64,000 nucleotides of DNA from Phyllobacterium sophorae (GCF_003010965.1 NZ_PGGM01000017.1:1-64000), one strand, 5' to 3'. Positions 38,184 to 46,872 are shown, counted from the first letter of the stretch. The notes: generated by a model from the letters alone, not told the origin. Program-made: numbers and translations.

Positions 38184-38513
38184 TTGGGTTGTGATGCATC
38201 AGCAACCATGCGCTGATCATCAGGGCACGTTGTTCCATTGGTAATCGATGGGGGAAATTTATCAGAGGCGTTTCCCGGACAACACCTTATTTTTTTGCTG
38301 GATTTCCTAGTTTTAAAGGATAGACCATAGTGGCATCGGCCCAGCAGCGCTGCATGGGACCACGGCACTAACGCGTAACTGAAATCGGAGTCCAAACGTT
38401 AGCTATTCTTGTGCGGACAAGTTTTGCGCCATGGCGATAAGCGTGAATGTTGATGTGATCTATGATGTTCAAGGTCAACTGACTTCATATTAAATATTCC
38501 GCGATGTGCCTTG
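38184..38513. other. Intergenic region without a recognised gene
   Basis: About 330 bases between the DUF6644-like gene and the amidohydrolase-like gene. Six-frame reading shows no family-like peptide. The only structure I noticed is CTTGT-GCGG-ACAAG at 38408-38421, a short inverted repeat that could be a regulator site for the downstream trio. Confidence 0.4.
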
Positions 38514-39434
38514 ATGGAACCGCCTGATGGCATGAGACGTTGTCTTCGTACCGACCGGCTTGGCCCGATAGAAAATTGTGGCGAGAAGGATTTTAGTCCA
38601 TCAATTGGGAGAACAAACTTGGGGTCGCAGGATGAATCGGAAAATAGTGCTGCCGATTGGTGGACAGTGCATTGCGGTTTGTCCCCGATCTTGGCTACGG
38701 CAATTCACAACGGCCACGCGGTCCGTCCAGCCATTGCGACCTTGATGGCGATCTCAGAAGCCGAGCGATTGCGCGAAGAAGATCCGTTCACCGCTTTCGC
38801 CGTTTGCGACGTTCCCAATCGTATCATCTTCCATCGTTCGCGCTTCGAGGTCGACCTTAACCGAGCGCGTGATGGGGCAATCTACCTTTCGCCCGAGCAG
38901 GCTTGGGGCATGGACATATGGAATGCGAAACCCGACCCAAAGTCGATAAGGGATACGCTCAGCGTCTATGATGCCTACTACTCGATGCTGAGGCATGTCT
39001 TGCGACAGCTCGAGAAACATCATGGGCGTTTCGTCGTACTCGACATTCATAGTTATAATCACCGCCGCGGCGGCCCGCACGCAGCGCCTTCTGATCCGAA
39101 AACCGCGCCCGATATCAATATCGGTACCTACTCCATGGATCGAGACCGATGGGCGCATGTTATCGATCCCTTCATGGAAAAACTGCGCGGGTTCACGTTT
39201 CGCGGGCACCGCATGGACGTGCGCGAGAATGTGGCGTTTGAAGGTAAAGGCGAGCAGACGCGATTCATTCATGAAGCGTTCCCCAGGACCGGCTGCGCCA
39301 TCGCCATCGAATTTAAAAAATTCTTCATGGATGAATGGACAGGCTTGCCGGACAAGTCAGCGCTGGCGGCCATGCGTGCTATGGTCCGCTCGACCCTACC
39401 CGTCCTGGAGGAAAGCCTGCGGGCGATGCGATGA
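38514..39434 (+). CDS. N-formylglutamate amidohydrolase-like protein
   Basis: A 306-residue protein of the N-formylglutamate amidohydrolase (HutG-like deformylase) family, zinc hydrolases that cut C-N amide bonds. The family stretch FEVDLNRARDGAIYL lies at about residues 112-126 and VVLDIHSYNHRR with the metal His at about 179; FKKFFMDEWTG is near the C-terminus. About 50 N-terminal residues have no family match. The start ATG is preceded in frame by TTG; neither has a strong Shine-Dalgarno. It overlaps the DUF1704 gene by four bases, so it is tied to that unknown pathway rather than to histidine breakdown; no hut genes are near. Confidence 0.75.
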   Translation: MEPPDGMRRCLRTDRLGPIENCGEKDFSPSIGRTNLGSQDESENSAADWWTVHCGLSPILATAIHNGHAVRPAIATLMAISEAERLREEDPFTAFAVCDVPNRIIFHRSRFEVDLNRARDGAIYLSPEQAWGMDIWNAKPDPKSIRDTLSVYDAYYSMLRHVLRQLEKHHGRFVVLDIHSYNHRRGGPHAAPSDPKTAPDINIGTYSMDRDRWAHVIDPFMEKLRGFTFRGHRMDVRENVAFEGKGEQTRFIHEAFPRTGCAIAIEFKKFFMDEWTGLPDKSALAAMRAMVRSTLPVLEESLRAMR

Positions 39435-41332
39435 GCAAGGCACAAACCAGCAAGAGATCGGCGACGGCCGTCGACATAACAGCGGTCGAGGAGGCACTTG
39501 CATCAATCAATGCCGGAAAGTCAGTGCGATGCGACCTCGACAATGGGGGGCGGATTCACATCGATCGTGCTCTCCCTTTTCTTTGCGTCCATGTGAGCGA
39601 TGGGCGCGGCGGTGACGCAGCGCTGGATATTACGTCGGCAAATGCGTCCTATCTGATCGCCCCTGATCTGGATTTCGCCGTGGCGGCTGTCGAAGTAATT
39701 GCCGGCGCCATGACGGAGCGCTTTACCGCCTTCGTGGTGCTCGACGTCGGCGAACTCGCGCAGGATAGGCTTTTAAGTGATGATGCCCCCTATCTCCTGC
39801 CTTTCGAAATCACCCTTTCCGGCACCGATCAACCGGAAACCCATGCTGCGTTAGACGGTTTTGCCTCAGCGGTTGGGAGCATCGAGGCGAAATTCCGTTC
39901 GCCCCGTGTCGATAGACGTCGTGCAGTAGACGATCCGCACGCCCTTCTTGCCGCGCGCTTGCGCGGCTTTCCCTGCGTGACCGTTCGTTTTGCACCAATC
40001 TACCGGGTGCCTGGGTCCGAGAACACCTATCCCGACCTGCGCGAAAGGGTGGTGGCCAACATTTTCGATGCCGGGTTGCAGGCGATCGCCGCATTCCTGA
40101 AGGCGGCCGGCATTTTCAAGTTGCCGACGCATCGCGCGCTCGGGCGGCGCGCCTTTGTCGACGCTGTCGAACGTGCCGATCGCTGTATCGACGAAATCGC
40201 CGCGACATTCGACTTTCTGCTGGCGGTCACGCCCATCAACGCCGATGCGGCCTGGCACGATTTTAAGGCGAACGGATTTCAGCGTCCGCCCCAATTCCTC
40301 TACCGGCCGCTAACCGTCCAGGTAAATGTCGAAAAGAAAAAGCTCTTCTCTATTGCCTTCGACCGCTTTGAAGATCCCGTTCTTTTCAATCTCTACCGCG
40401 AAAAGCAACAGGAACTCGATTTGCAATTGTCGATGCTCTTCGCCCGGGAAACGCCTCGCTTTATGGAGTTCAGCCGCGTCCTTTACGGACGCGTCGAACC
40501 TGGCCTGCTGCATGCGGCAAAAGACATCCTGGCCAAAACGGCGGGTCCCGGGGGCGAAATTGCAGGCGGCGGCGGTCGGGCCGGAAGCGTCGATTGCTAC
40601 GTCATCGAGCAGGCGGCGCGTACCATGATCGAAATGTATCGCAGGCAATATTCCGGTTTTGAGGCGACGGTCGAGCTGCGCGACGACCTGCCAGCGGGTC
40701 TTTTGGTTTCGGGGGGCCGCCTTCTGATTTCTCGCAGCACCAGCATGACGCGGCGCAGACTGACCGCTCTCCTCAGTCATGAGATCGGTGTTCACCTATT
40801 GACCTATTTCAATGGGTCGGCTCAAGGGCTGCGGTTGTTCCGGACGGGCCTTGCGGGGTATGAGGGCGTGCAGGAAGGGCTTGCAGTCTTGGCTGAATAT
40901 CTCGTTGGCGGCATGACCACTGAACGCCTGCGCCTCATTGCAGCCCGCGTTGTCGCATGCGCGGCGATGCTGGAAGGCGCATCGTTCCAAGAGACATTCC
41001 ATGCACTGGTTCGCGACTATGGCTTCAGCGAAATCAGCGCCTTCCATATGACGCTTAGACTATATCGAGGAGGAGGTCTGGCAAAGGACGCGATCTATCT
41101 GCGCGGCCTCCTGGAGGTGCTCAAGCATCTGGGCAGCGGCGGCGCACTCGATCCGTTCTGGATGGGGAAAATCGCTGCGTCGCATTTCGGTGTCATGCAG
41201 GAATTGAATTCCCGCGGTCTGCTGAAAGCACCGGAAATAAGGCCGGTTTTTCTTTTGCATCCGCAGGCTCAGAAGCGACTGGAGAAAGCTCGTTCTGGCC
41301 TCCTGCCCGTCGAAATGATCGCAAGTTCGTAA
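39431..41332 (+). CDS. DUF1704 / QEGLA-motif putative metallocarboxypeptidase
   Basis: A 633-residue protein of the TIGR02421/DUF1704 family, sometimes called flavohemoglobin expression-modulating QEGLA protein. It holds HEIGVH at residues 450-455 (an HExxxH metal motif) and QEGLA at 481-485, which would supply the third ligand. The same family in animals contains the tubulin tyrosine carboxypeptidases (MATCAP/TMCP), so a C-terminal amino-acid-removing peptidase is a fair inference. The ATG overlaps the upstream stop (ATGA); the frame is open 32 codons further up inside the previous gene. The substrate in bacteria is unknown. Confidence 0.82.
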   Translation: MSKAQTSKRSATAVDITAVEEALASINAGKSVRCDLDNGGRIHIDRALPFLCVHVSDGRGGDAALDITSANASYLIAPDLDFAVAAVEVIAGAMTERFTAFVVLDVGELAQDRLLSDDAPYLLPFEITLSGTDQPETHAALDGFASAVGSIEAKFRSPRVDRRRAVDDPHALLAARLRGFPCVTVRFAPIYRVPGSENTYPDLRERVVANIFDAGLQAIAAFLKAAGIFKLPTHRALGRRAFVDAVERADRCIDEIAATFDFLLAVTPINADAAWHDFKANGFQRPPQFLYRPLTVQVNVEKKKLFSIAFDRFEDPVLFNLYREKQQELDLQLSMLFARETPRFMEFSRVLYGRVEPGLLHAAKDILAKTAGPGGEIAGGGGRAGSVDCYVIEQAARTMIEMYRRQYSGFEATVELRDDLPAGLLVSGGRLLISRSTSMTRRRLTALLSHEIGVHLLTYFNGSAQGLRLFRTGLAGYEGVQEGLAVLAEYLVGGMTTERLRLIAARVVACAAMLEGASFQETFHALVRDYGFSEISAFHMTLRLYRGGGLAKDAIYLRGLLEVLKHLGSGGALDPFWMGKIAASHFGVMQELNSRGLLKAPEIRPVFLLHPQAQKRLEKARSGLLPVEMIASS

Positions 41333-41351
41333 CCTGGTGTAGGATCACTCC

Positions 41352-42398
41352 ATGCGCATAGCATTCTTTGTCAACTCCATCGAAGGCGAAACGCCGCGTT
41401 ACACGACCACTCTGCTGGCGCTCGCCGCGCTCAGCCGTGGACATGAGATCTACTATCTAACGCCTGGCGATTTCGTGCTGCGTGCCGATAATAGTCTCAT
41501 GGTGCGCGCCACCGTACTGCCCGGTACCACCTATAAAAAATTGGAAACCTTTCATAAAGACTTGCAGAGCGACAAGACCAAGATCGAAACGATCGACGTG
41601 CGCGAAATCGACGTGATCTTCCTGCGCAATGACCCGGCACAGGACGCCGCGGAGCGGCCATGGGCTACACATGTCGGCGCGATGTTTGGTCGACTCGCAT
41701 CCGAACGCGGGGTGCTGGTCGTCAACGATCCCACTGGCCTCGCGCTCGCTCAAAACAAACTTTATTTTCAGGACTTTCCTGAATCCGTGCGACCGATCAC
41801 GTTGATTTCCAAAAGTATCGAAGAAATCCGCGCTTTCATCGAAAAACAGCCGATGGGCGCCATCGTCAAACCTTTGCAGGGGTCCGGTGGCAAGAACGTT
41901 TTCAAAATCGATTCGCCAAAGGATGCCAATCTTAACCAGATATTCGAAGCGGTCAGCGGCGAAGGCTACCTCATCGCTCAAGGCTATCTGCCCGAGGCCA
42001 AGGCAGGTGATATTCGCCTCTTCGTGATGAACGGAAAGCCGCTGAAACGAGACGGAAAATATGCCGCCTTTCGCCGGGTGCCGGCAAAAGGTGAAGTGCG
42101 CTCCAATATCCATGTCGCAGGCACCGCCGAGATCGTGGAGATTAACGATAAGATTTTAGCAGTCGCCGAAATGGTGCGACCAAAACTGGTACAGGACGGG
42201 ATGTTCCTTGTTGGCCTTGATATCGTCGCCGACAAGATCCTTGAGATCAACGTCTTCACCCCGGGCGGGCTTTCGAGCATGTCGGAGATGTACCAAACCG
42301 ATTTTGCCGAGAGCGTGATCTTGGCGCTTGAAAACAAGCTGACGATCCGTGAGGCGTATCCGGCCTCGGTGTCCAATCGACAATTGGCAGCGCTGTAA
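41352..42398 (+). CDS. ATP-grasp ligase, glutathione-synthetase-like
   Basis: A 348-residue ATP-grasp protein similar to prokaryotic glutathione synthetase (GshB, about 315 residues). N-terminal Rossmann-like MRIAFFVNSIEGE, ATP-binding GAIVKPLQGSGGKNVF near residue 175, glycine-rich RSNIHVAGTA near 258 and metal-binding LEINVFTPGGLSSM near 298 are visible. GshB itself ends this motif with E-N-SPTG, so the substrate pocket differs. It lies 19 bases after the DUF1704 gene. It likely forms an amide or peptide bond that one of the two hydrolases can cut. Confidence 0.82.
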   Translation: MRIAFFVNSIEGETPRYTTTLLALAALSRGHEIYYLTPGDFVLRADNSLMVRATVLPGTTYKKLETFHKDLQSDKTKIETIDVREIDVIFLRNDPAQDAAERPWATHVGAMFGRLASERGVLVVNDPTGLALAQNKLYFQDFPESVRPITLISKSIEEIRAFIEKQPMGAIVKPLQGSGGKNVFKIDSPKDANLNQIFEAVSGEGYLIAQGYLPEAKAGDIRLFVMNGKPLKRDGKYAAFRRVPAKGEVRSNIHVAGTAEIVEINDKILAVAEMVRPKLVQDGMFLVGLDIVADKILEINVFTPGGLSSMSEMYQTDFAESVILALENKLTIREAYPASVSNRQLAAL

Positions 42399-42554
42399 TT
42401 GATTATCGGCGGTCAGCACGCGCCATTTGTGACTTGACTGGGATCACCAGGGCAGGTGACACCGATTTCAACCGGGCATCGCTAATGCTCTTCGTTCTGT
42501 CGAATTACCACGCGGCCGAATGCAACAACCCCCGAAAGCAATGCCATGCCACGG

Positions 42555-43235
42555 TCACGATCGCCCATCGCCCAAAACCTCTTTCAGCCGGTTCAGATCA
42601 TGGACGAATTTGATTTGCTCCGCATTCGCTGCGTGCCGATCACGGATTCTGAGAATGTATGACGGATGAATGGTGACAAGCACAGGCGGCAGGTTTTGCG
42701 GACGAAAGATCGTGCCACGATCCTTTGTAATACGAATCGCTTTGCCGACTAAATAACCTGCGGCCGTGGTTCCAAGGGCGACGATGATTTTCGGCTCGAT
42801 CAGTTTGAGTTCGCTGCGCAACCACCAGGCACACGTTCGTATTTCGCCAGCATTGGGCTTTGAATGCAGCCGCCGTTTGCCGCGCTGCGTGAATTTGAAG
42901 TGTTTGACTGTGTTGGTGATGTAGCAGCGCTCCCGGTCAATGCCGGCCCTTGACAGGGATTCATTCAAAACGGCGCCCGCAGGCCCGACAAAGGGCCTAC
43001 CTGCCAGGTCCTCCTTGTCACCCGGTTGCTCACCGATAAGAACGATCTCTGCCTGCATCGGCCCCTCGCCAAAGACGGTCTGTGTAGCATGTTTGTAGAG
43101 ATCACAGCGCTTGCAATGTTCGGCCTGTGCTTTGAGTTCGCGCAACGAGCCGACATTGGCTGTTTCGCCTTCCCGAAGATCAAACGTATCCATGACGACC
43201 ACATTGCGGCTGGTAGGACACCCGCCCTCGATCAT
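42555..43235 (-). CDS. Uracil-DNA glycosylase, UdgX type
   Basis: A 226-residue uracil-DNA glycosylase superfamily protein. Motif GEQPGDKEDLAGRPFVGPAG begins near residue 68, two Fe-S candidate Cys lie in HCKRCDLYKHA (41, 44) and one in IRTCAWWL (about 135), and the late motif HPSYILR is near 190. The insertion KRRLHSKP (residues 120-127) matches the KRRIH loop that defines UdgX, whose His attaches covalently to the abasic DNA after uracil removal. I chose the ATG with AGGAC nine bases upstream; a second ATG 14 codons later is an alternative. The frame is open about 80 codons more but that part looks non-coding. Confidence 0.87.
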   Translation of the reverse strand: MIEGGCPTSRNVVVMDTFDLREGETANVGSLRELKAQAEHCKRCDLYKHATQTVFGEGPMQAEIVLIGEQPGDKEDLAGRPFVGPAGAVLNESLSRAGIDRERCYITNTVKHFKFTQRGKRRLHSKPNAGEIRTCAWWLRSELKLIEPKIIVALGTTAAGYLVGKAIRITKDRGTIFRPQNLPPVLVTIHPSYILRIRDRHAANAEQIKFVHDLNRLKEVLGDGRS

Positions 43236-43422
43236 TCTGTTTTCGTCCTGCCGCTCTAACGCGGCAGCAATGCGCAGGTTCCCAAGGGGTGCGCAAGCTC
43301 TCGGATTTGAGCGTGGACGCGTCGGCCGCAGCGCATGGAAGCTTTCGAAATCGTCGCCGTCCAAACAGCCAGCGGTTGCAGGGCGTTCCGTTCTCTGAAT
43401 GCCACTGAAATATGAGCAAATT

Positions 43423-43468
43423 TTGTGCAGGCATAATAAATAGGCAGAAGCTTCCCGCCGCAGCACAA
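43423..43468. promoter_or_regulatory. Candidate enhancer half-sites upstream of the nrt-like operon
   Basis: TTGTGC (43423-43428) and GCACAA (43463-43468) form inverted half-sites, each inside a longer AAATTT-flanked match, about 100-140 bases upstream of a sigma-54 promoter. Enhancer-binding proteins such as NtrC or NtrC-like regulators bind at such distances. The same half-sites occur in the dctA activator site but with an 8-base spacer. The rest of the 43236-43563 gap shows nothing else I recognise. Confidence 0.35.
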
Positions 43469-43563
43469 ATTTCACGCTTGGGCCGGGGAACCTCGGTACT
43501 CCATGTGAGCGGCCAGCGAAAATTGTTTATTGTTTTCAACAAACTACCTGATCTATCGGAAAG

Positions 43564-43579
43564 TGGCATGGGGTTTGCT
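43564..43579 (+). promoter_or_regulatory. Sigma-54 promoter of the nrt-like operon
   Basis: TGGCAT-GGGGT-TTGCT matches the -24/-12 consensus with one change at the sixth position. The GG to GC spacing is correct. Transcription would begin near 43590, exactly where the first leader hairpin starts. Confidence 0.7.
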
Positions 43580-43589
43580 TGTATAGGTT

Positions 43590-43714
43590 GTTCCGTCAAT
43601 GACGACAGGAACCCGTAGGGCGCCGCAGGGGGCCTCAAAGACATCGACGTCGCTCGGGCAAGTACATTTCACCGGTCCACCCCGGGGAATGCACCCATCC
43701 AGCGGCGTTTTTTT
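43590..43714 (+). promoter_or_regulatory. Leader RNA: ANTAR-type two-hexaloop antitermination element with terminator
   Basis: Hairpin 1 (43590-43612) pairs GTTCCGTC with GAC-A-GGAAC around the six-base loop AATGAC. Hairpin 2 (43640-43651) pairs GAC with GTC around ATCGAC. Both loops have A at position 1 and G at position 4, the known target of ANTAR proteins such as NasR, NasT and AmiR. A terminator can form from CGTCGCT (43648-43654) with AGCGGCG (43701-43707), extended by GGG/CCC, followed by seven T. Its 5' arm overlaps the 3' arm of hairpin 2, so the two forms exclude each other. I infer nitrate- or ligand-controlled antitermination. Confidence 0.65.
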
Positions 43715-43762
43715 ATGGCTCGAACGGCTCAATAAGGCCGAAGCATTTAAAGGGAACAAACG

Positions 43763-45061
43763 ATGAAACAGAAACTGTCGACTGGCATACAAAGACGAAA
43801 ACTTTTGAAAGCAGGCGGAGTGCTTGCTCTGCTTGCCGCTGCCAAATCCGCCTTTCCTGCTGGCGCCTATGCAGCAGCTGCAAGTCCAGAGACCACGAAG
43901 GCAACCTTGGGCTTCATTGCACTGACCGATTCCGCGCCATTGATCGTTGCCAAGGAGAAGGGCCTGTTTGCCAAATATGGCATGCCGGATGTCGAAGTCG
44001 TCAAGCAGGCCTCGTGGGGCACAACACGCGACAACTTGGTGCTGGGTTCAACTGGCAATGGTATCGACGGCGCACATATTCTCACCCCGATGCCCTACCT
44101 CATCAGCGCCGGCAAGGTGACCCAGAACAACCAGCCTTTGCCCATGGTCATCCTCGCGCGCCTCAATCTCGACGCCCAGGCGATTTCCATCGGGTCGGCC
44201 TATGCCGATTTGAAGGTTGGAGCCAATTCCGGTGTCTTGAAAGAGGCGTTTGCCAAGAAGAAGGCAGAGGGTAGCCCGGCCAAAGCTGCGATGACGTTTC
44301 CTGGCGGCACGCATGATATGTGGATACGCTATTGGCTCGCCGCCGGTGGCATAGACCCCGACAAGGACCTCGAAACCATCGTCGTTCCGCCACCACAGAT
44401 GGTTGCCAACATGAAAGTCGGCACGATGGATTGCTTTTGCGTCGGTGAGCCGTGGAATGCCCAGCTCGTCAATCAGGGCATCGGCTATACGGCAGTAAAT
44501 ACGGCGGAAATCTGGGCCAAGCATCCGGAAAAATCGTTTGCCATGCGCGCCGATTGGGTTGAGAAAAACCCCAACGCCACCAAGGCGCTGCTGATGGCAG
44601 TGATGGAGGCCCAGCAATGGGCTGACGACTTGGCGAACAAGGACGAGCTGGCAGCAATTGTCGGCAAACGCGCCTGGTTCAATGTCCCTGCCACCGATAT
44701 CGTCGGACGGCTGAAAGGCGATTACGACTATGGCTCGGGGCGTGTCGAAACGGCCAGCCCGCATTTAATGAAATTCTGGCGTGATCATGCCTCCTATCCG
44801 TTTCAAAGCCATGAAAAGTGGTTTCTGACCGAGAATATCCGTTGGGGCAAATTTGCGCCGGACACGGACATCAAGGCATTGGTCGGCAAGGTCAACCGCG
44901 AGGATCTGTGGCGCGAGGCAGCAAAGGAACTCGGCGTTGCCGCTTCCGATATCCCCGCCTCGACTTCGAGAGGTTCGGAAACTTTCTTCGACGGCAAGAT
45001 TTTCGATCCGGACAATCCGCAGACCTACCTTGCCAGCCTCGACATCAAACGTTTTGCTTGA
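43763..45061 (+). CDS. NrtA/CmpA-like ABC transporter substrate-binding protein
   Basis: A 432-residue exported protein of the nitrate/bicarbonate-binding type. The signal peptide carries a Tat motif (QRRKLLKAGG) followed by a hydrophobic stretch. The segments ALTDSAPLIVAKEKGLFAKYGM, TFPGGTHDMWIRYWLAAGGIDPDKDLETIVVPPPQMVANM and DCFCVGEPWNAQLV are typical of NrtA. GGGAAC precedes the ATG. Expression is expected from the sigma-54 promoter through the antitermination leader. Nitrate is the most likely ligand given both the family and the ANTAR-like leader, but cyanate, bicarbonate or taurine cannot be excluded. Confidence 0.85.
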   Translation: MKQKLSTGIQRRKLLKAGGVLALLAAAKSAFPAGAYAAAASPETTKATLGFIALTDSAPLIVAKEKGLFAKYGMPDVEVVKQASWGTTRDNLVLGSTGNGIDGAHILTPMPYLISAGKVTQNNQPLPMVILARLNLDAQAISIGSAYADLKVGANSGVLKEAFAKKKAEGSPAKAAMTFPGGTHDMWIRYWLAAGGIDPDKDLETIVVPPPQMVANMKVGTMDCFCVGEPWNAQLVNQGIGYTAVNTAEIWAKHPEKSFAMRADWVEKNPNATKALLMAVMEAQQWADDLANKDELAAIVGKRAWFNVPATDIVGRLKGDYDYGSGRVETASPHLMKFWRDHASYPFQSHEKWFLTENIRWGKFAPDTDIKALVGKVNREDLWREAAKELGVAASDIPASTSRGSETFFDGKIFDPDNPQTYLASLDIKRFA

Positions 45062-45072
45062 AGGAAACCGGT

Positions 45073-45957
45073 ATGGCCGTCAGCCCCATTCCTGTGAACA
45101 AGAAGCCATATGCGGTCAAGATCATGACCCTTGCGGTTTCCCCAAAAGCTGTTGCTCGGCGGTCGCTTGCGCAGTGGCTCTCTTCTTTGGCAGGACATGT
45201 TCTGCCACCGCTCATTACCTTGGCATTCCTGATGGTGTTTTGGGAGATCATTTGTTCGTCACCAACCGCAAGCGTTCCACCACCCTCACGTGTTGTCTCC
45301 GAAACCTGGGAACTGATTATTCATCCGTTCTATGTGGGGCAGGGCGTTGACCAGGGTCTGTTCTGGCATATCTTGGCCAGCCTCAAGCGTGTGGCTTTCG
45401 GTTATTGCCTTGCTGCGATCGCCGGGATTGCCCTTGGTACGCTGGTTGGGCAGAGCGATTGGGCCATGCGGGGTCTCGATCCGATCTTCCAGGTTTTGCG
45501 TACCGTGCCGCCGCTTGCCTGGCTGCCACTTTCACTCGCCGCGTTCAAAGACGGCAATCCCTCTGCAATCTTCGTGATCTTCATTACAGCCATATGGCCG
45601 ATCATCATCAATACCGCCGTCGGCATCCGCAATATTCCGCAGGACTACCAGAACGTCGCCAAAGTACTTCGCCTTAACCAGTTCGAATATTTCACCAAGA
45701 TCATGATCCCGGCAGCAGCCCCTTATATTTTCACGGGCCTGCGCATCGGCATCGGCCTGTCGTGGCTCGCCATCGTTGCTGCTGAAATGCTGATTGGCGG
45801 TGTCGGCATCGGTTTTTTCATCTGGGATGCCTGGAATTCCTCACGCATCAGCGACATCATTCTGGCTCTCATCTATGTCGGCATTGTCGGTTATCTGCTT
45901 GATCGCGCCATCGCCTTCCTCGCCAAAACGGTAACCCGCAACACGGCAAGCGCCTAA
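45073..45957 (+). CDS. NrtB-like ABC transporter permease
   Basis: A 294-residue inner-membrane permease of the NrtB/SsuC type with about six helices. The EAA-type loop IPQDYQNVAKVLRLNQFEYFTKIMIPAAAPYIFTGLRIG lies near residue 195. I chose the ATG at 45073 with AAGGAA before it, eleven bases after the binding-protein stop; the open frame runs 85 codons further upstream but overlaps the binding-protein gene in another frame. It is the middle gene of a three-gene operon. Confidence 0.88.
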   Translation: MAVSPIPVNKKPYAVKIMTLAVSPKAVARRSLAQWLSSLAGHVLPPLITLAFLMVFWEIICSSPTASVPPPSRVVSETWELIIHPFYVGQGVDQGLFWHILASLKRVAFGYCLAAIAGIALGTLVGQSDWAMRGLDPIFQVLRTVPPLAWLPLSLAAFKDGNPSAIFVIFITAIWPIIINTAVGIRNIPQDYQNVAKVLRLNQFEYFTKIMIPAAAPYIFTGLRIGIGLSWLAIVAAEMLIGGVGIGFFIWDAWNSSRISDIILALIYVGIVGYLLDRAIAFLAKTVTRNTASA

Positions 45958-45970
45958 GGAGGAGACCAAC

Positions 45971-46768
45971 ATGTCAAAGCCCTATCTCTCGCTTGAACAG
46001 ATCGACATGGTGTTCAGCCGCGGCGGCACCACCACACCGGTCCTAAACCAGGTTTCCCTGACCGTCGAAAAGGGTGATTTCATTTCGATAATCGGCCATT
46101 CTGGTTGTGGAAAATCGACGCTGCTCAATATTGTGGCAGGCCTGACCACGGCCACACGCGGCGTGGTTTTTCTGGATGGCGCAGTTGTCGATGCACCGGG
46201 ACCAGACCGGGCAGTCGTATTTCAGAACCATTCCCTGCTACCCTGGCTGACAGTCTACGAAAACGTCAAGCTGGCTGTCGACAAGGTATTCTCGGCGACA
46301 AAAAGCCGGGCAGAGCGTCACGAGTGGACCATGCGCAATCTCGAATTGGTACAGATGGTCCACGCCAAGGACAAGCACCCAGCGGAAGTCTCCGGCGGCA
46401 TGAAGCAGCGCGTCGGCATTGCGCGGGCGCTGGCGATGGAGCCGAAAGTTCTGTTGCTCGATGAACCGTTCGGGGCACTTGACGCGCTGACGCGGGCGCA
46501 TCTTCAGGATCAGGTCATGCAGATTCACGCTGAACTCGCCAATACGGTGTTGATGATCACCCACGATGTGGATGAGGCCGTGCTCCTTTCAGATCGTATC
46601 GTCATGATGACCAACGGTCCTTCGGCCAGGATCGGAGAGATTTTGCATGTTCCGCTCCTTCGTCCGCGCCGGCGCATCGAGCTGGCATCTGATGCGACCT
46701 ACATCCGCTGCCGATCGGCAGTGCTGAAGTTCCTCTATGAGCGTCACCGGCTCGTGGAGGCCGCGTAG
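45971..46768 (+). CDS. NrtC/NrtD-like ABC transporter ATP-binding protein
   Basis: A 265-residue ATPase. Walker A GHSGCGKST lies near residue 43, the signature VSGGMKQRVGIARAL near 140, Walker B VLLLDEPFGALD near 160, and the H-loop MITHDVDEAVLLSDR near 195, as in NrtD/SsuB/TauB. It has a single nucleotide-binding domain without the binding-protein-like tail found in NrtC. GGAGGAGA precedes the start. It completes the transporter; no nitrate reductase gene is visible in the window. Confidence 0.9.
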   Translation: MSKPYLSLEQIDMVFSRGGTTTPVLNQVSLTVEKGDFISIIGHSGCGKSTLLNIVAGLTTATRGVVFLDGAVVDAPGPDRAVVFQNHSLLPWLTVYENVKLAVDKVFSATKSRAERHEWTMRNLELVQMVHAKDKHPAEVSGGMKQRVGIARALAMEPKVLLLDEPFGALDALTRAHLQDQVMQIHAELANTVLMITHDVDEAVLLSDRIVMMTNGPSARIGEILHVPLLRPRRRIELASDATYIRCRSAVLKFLYERHRLVEAA

Positions 46769-46782
46769 GCCAGAAGGAACCG

Positions 46783-46872
46783 ATGCAAATTCTGTCTAAG
46801 GGGCCCTTCTTTGATGCCGGCGGGGTCCTGCCGGCGGAACAATCGCGTCGGCGCAGCGGCGGCACGAAATAG
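46783..46872 (+). CDS. Possible small protein of 29 residues
   Basis: An ATG at 46783 has AGAAGGAA at good distance, 14 bases after the ATPase stop, and opens a 29-codon frame beginning MQILSKGPFFDAGG and ending in basic residues. No family match is recognised. It may be a short chance frame inside the operon tail; a GC-rich hairpin (GCCGGC repeated around 46814-46833) overlaps it. Confidence 0.25.
   Translation: MQILSKGPFFDAGGVLPAEQSRRRSGGTK

Noticed and set aside
43590-43714. Guanidine-I (ykkC) or TPP riboswitch in the nrt-like leader
   Set aside because: I looked for the conserved ykkC words (CTAGGGTTCCG, CTGGTCCGAGAG) and the TPP words (CTGAGA and the GATCTGGNTAATNCC region) and found neither; the two-hexaloop ANTAR model explains the leader better.
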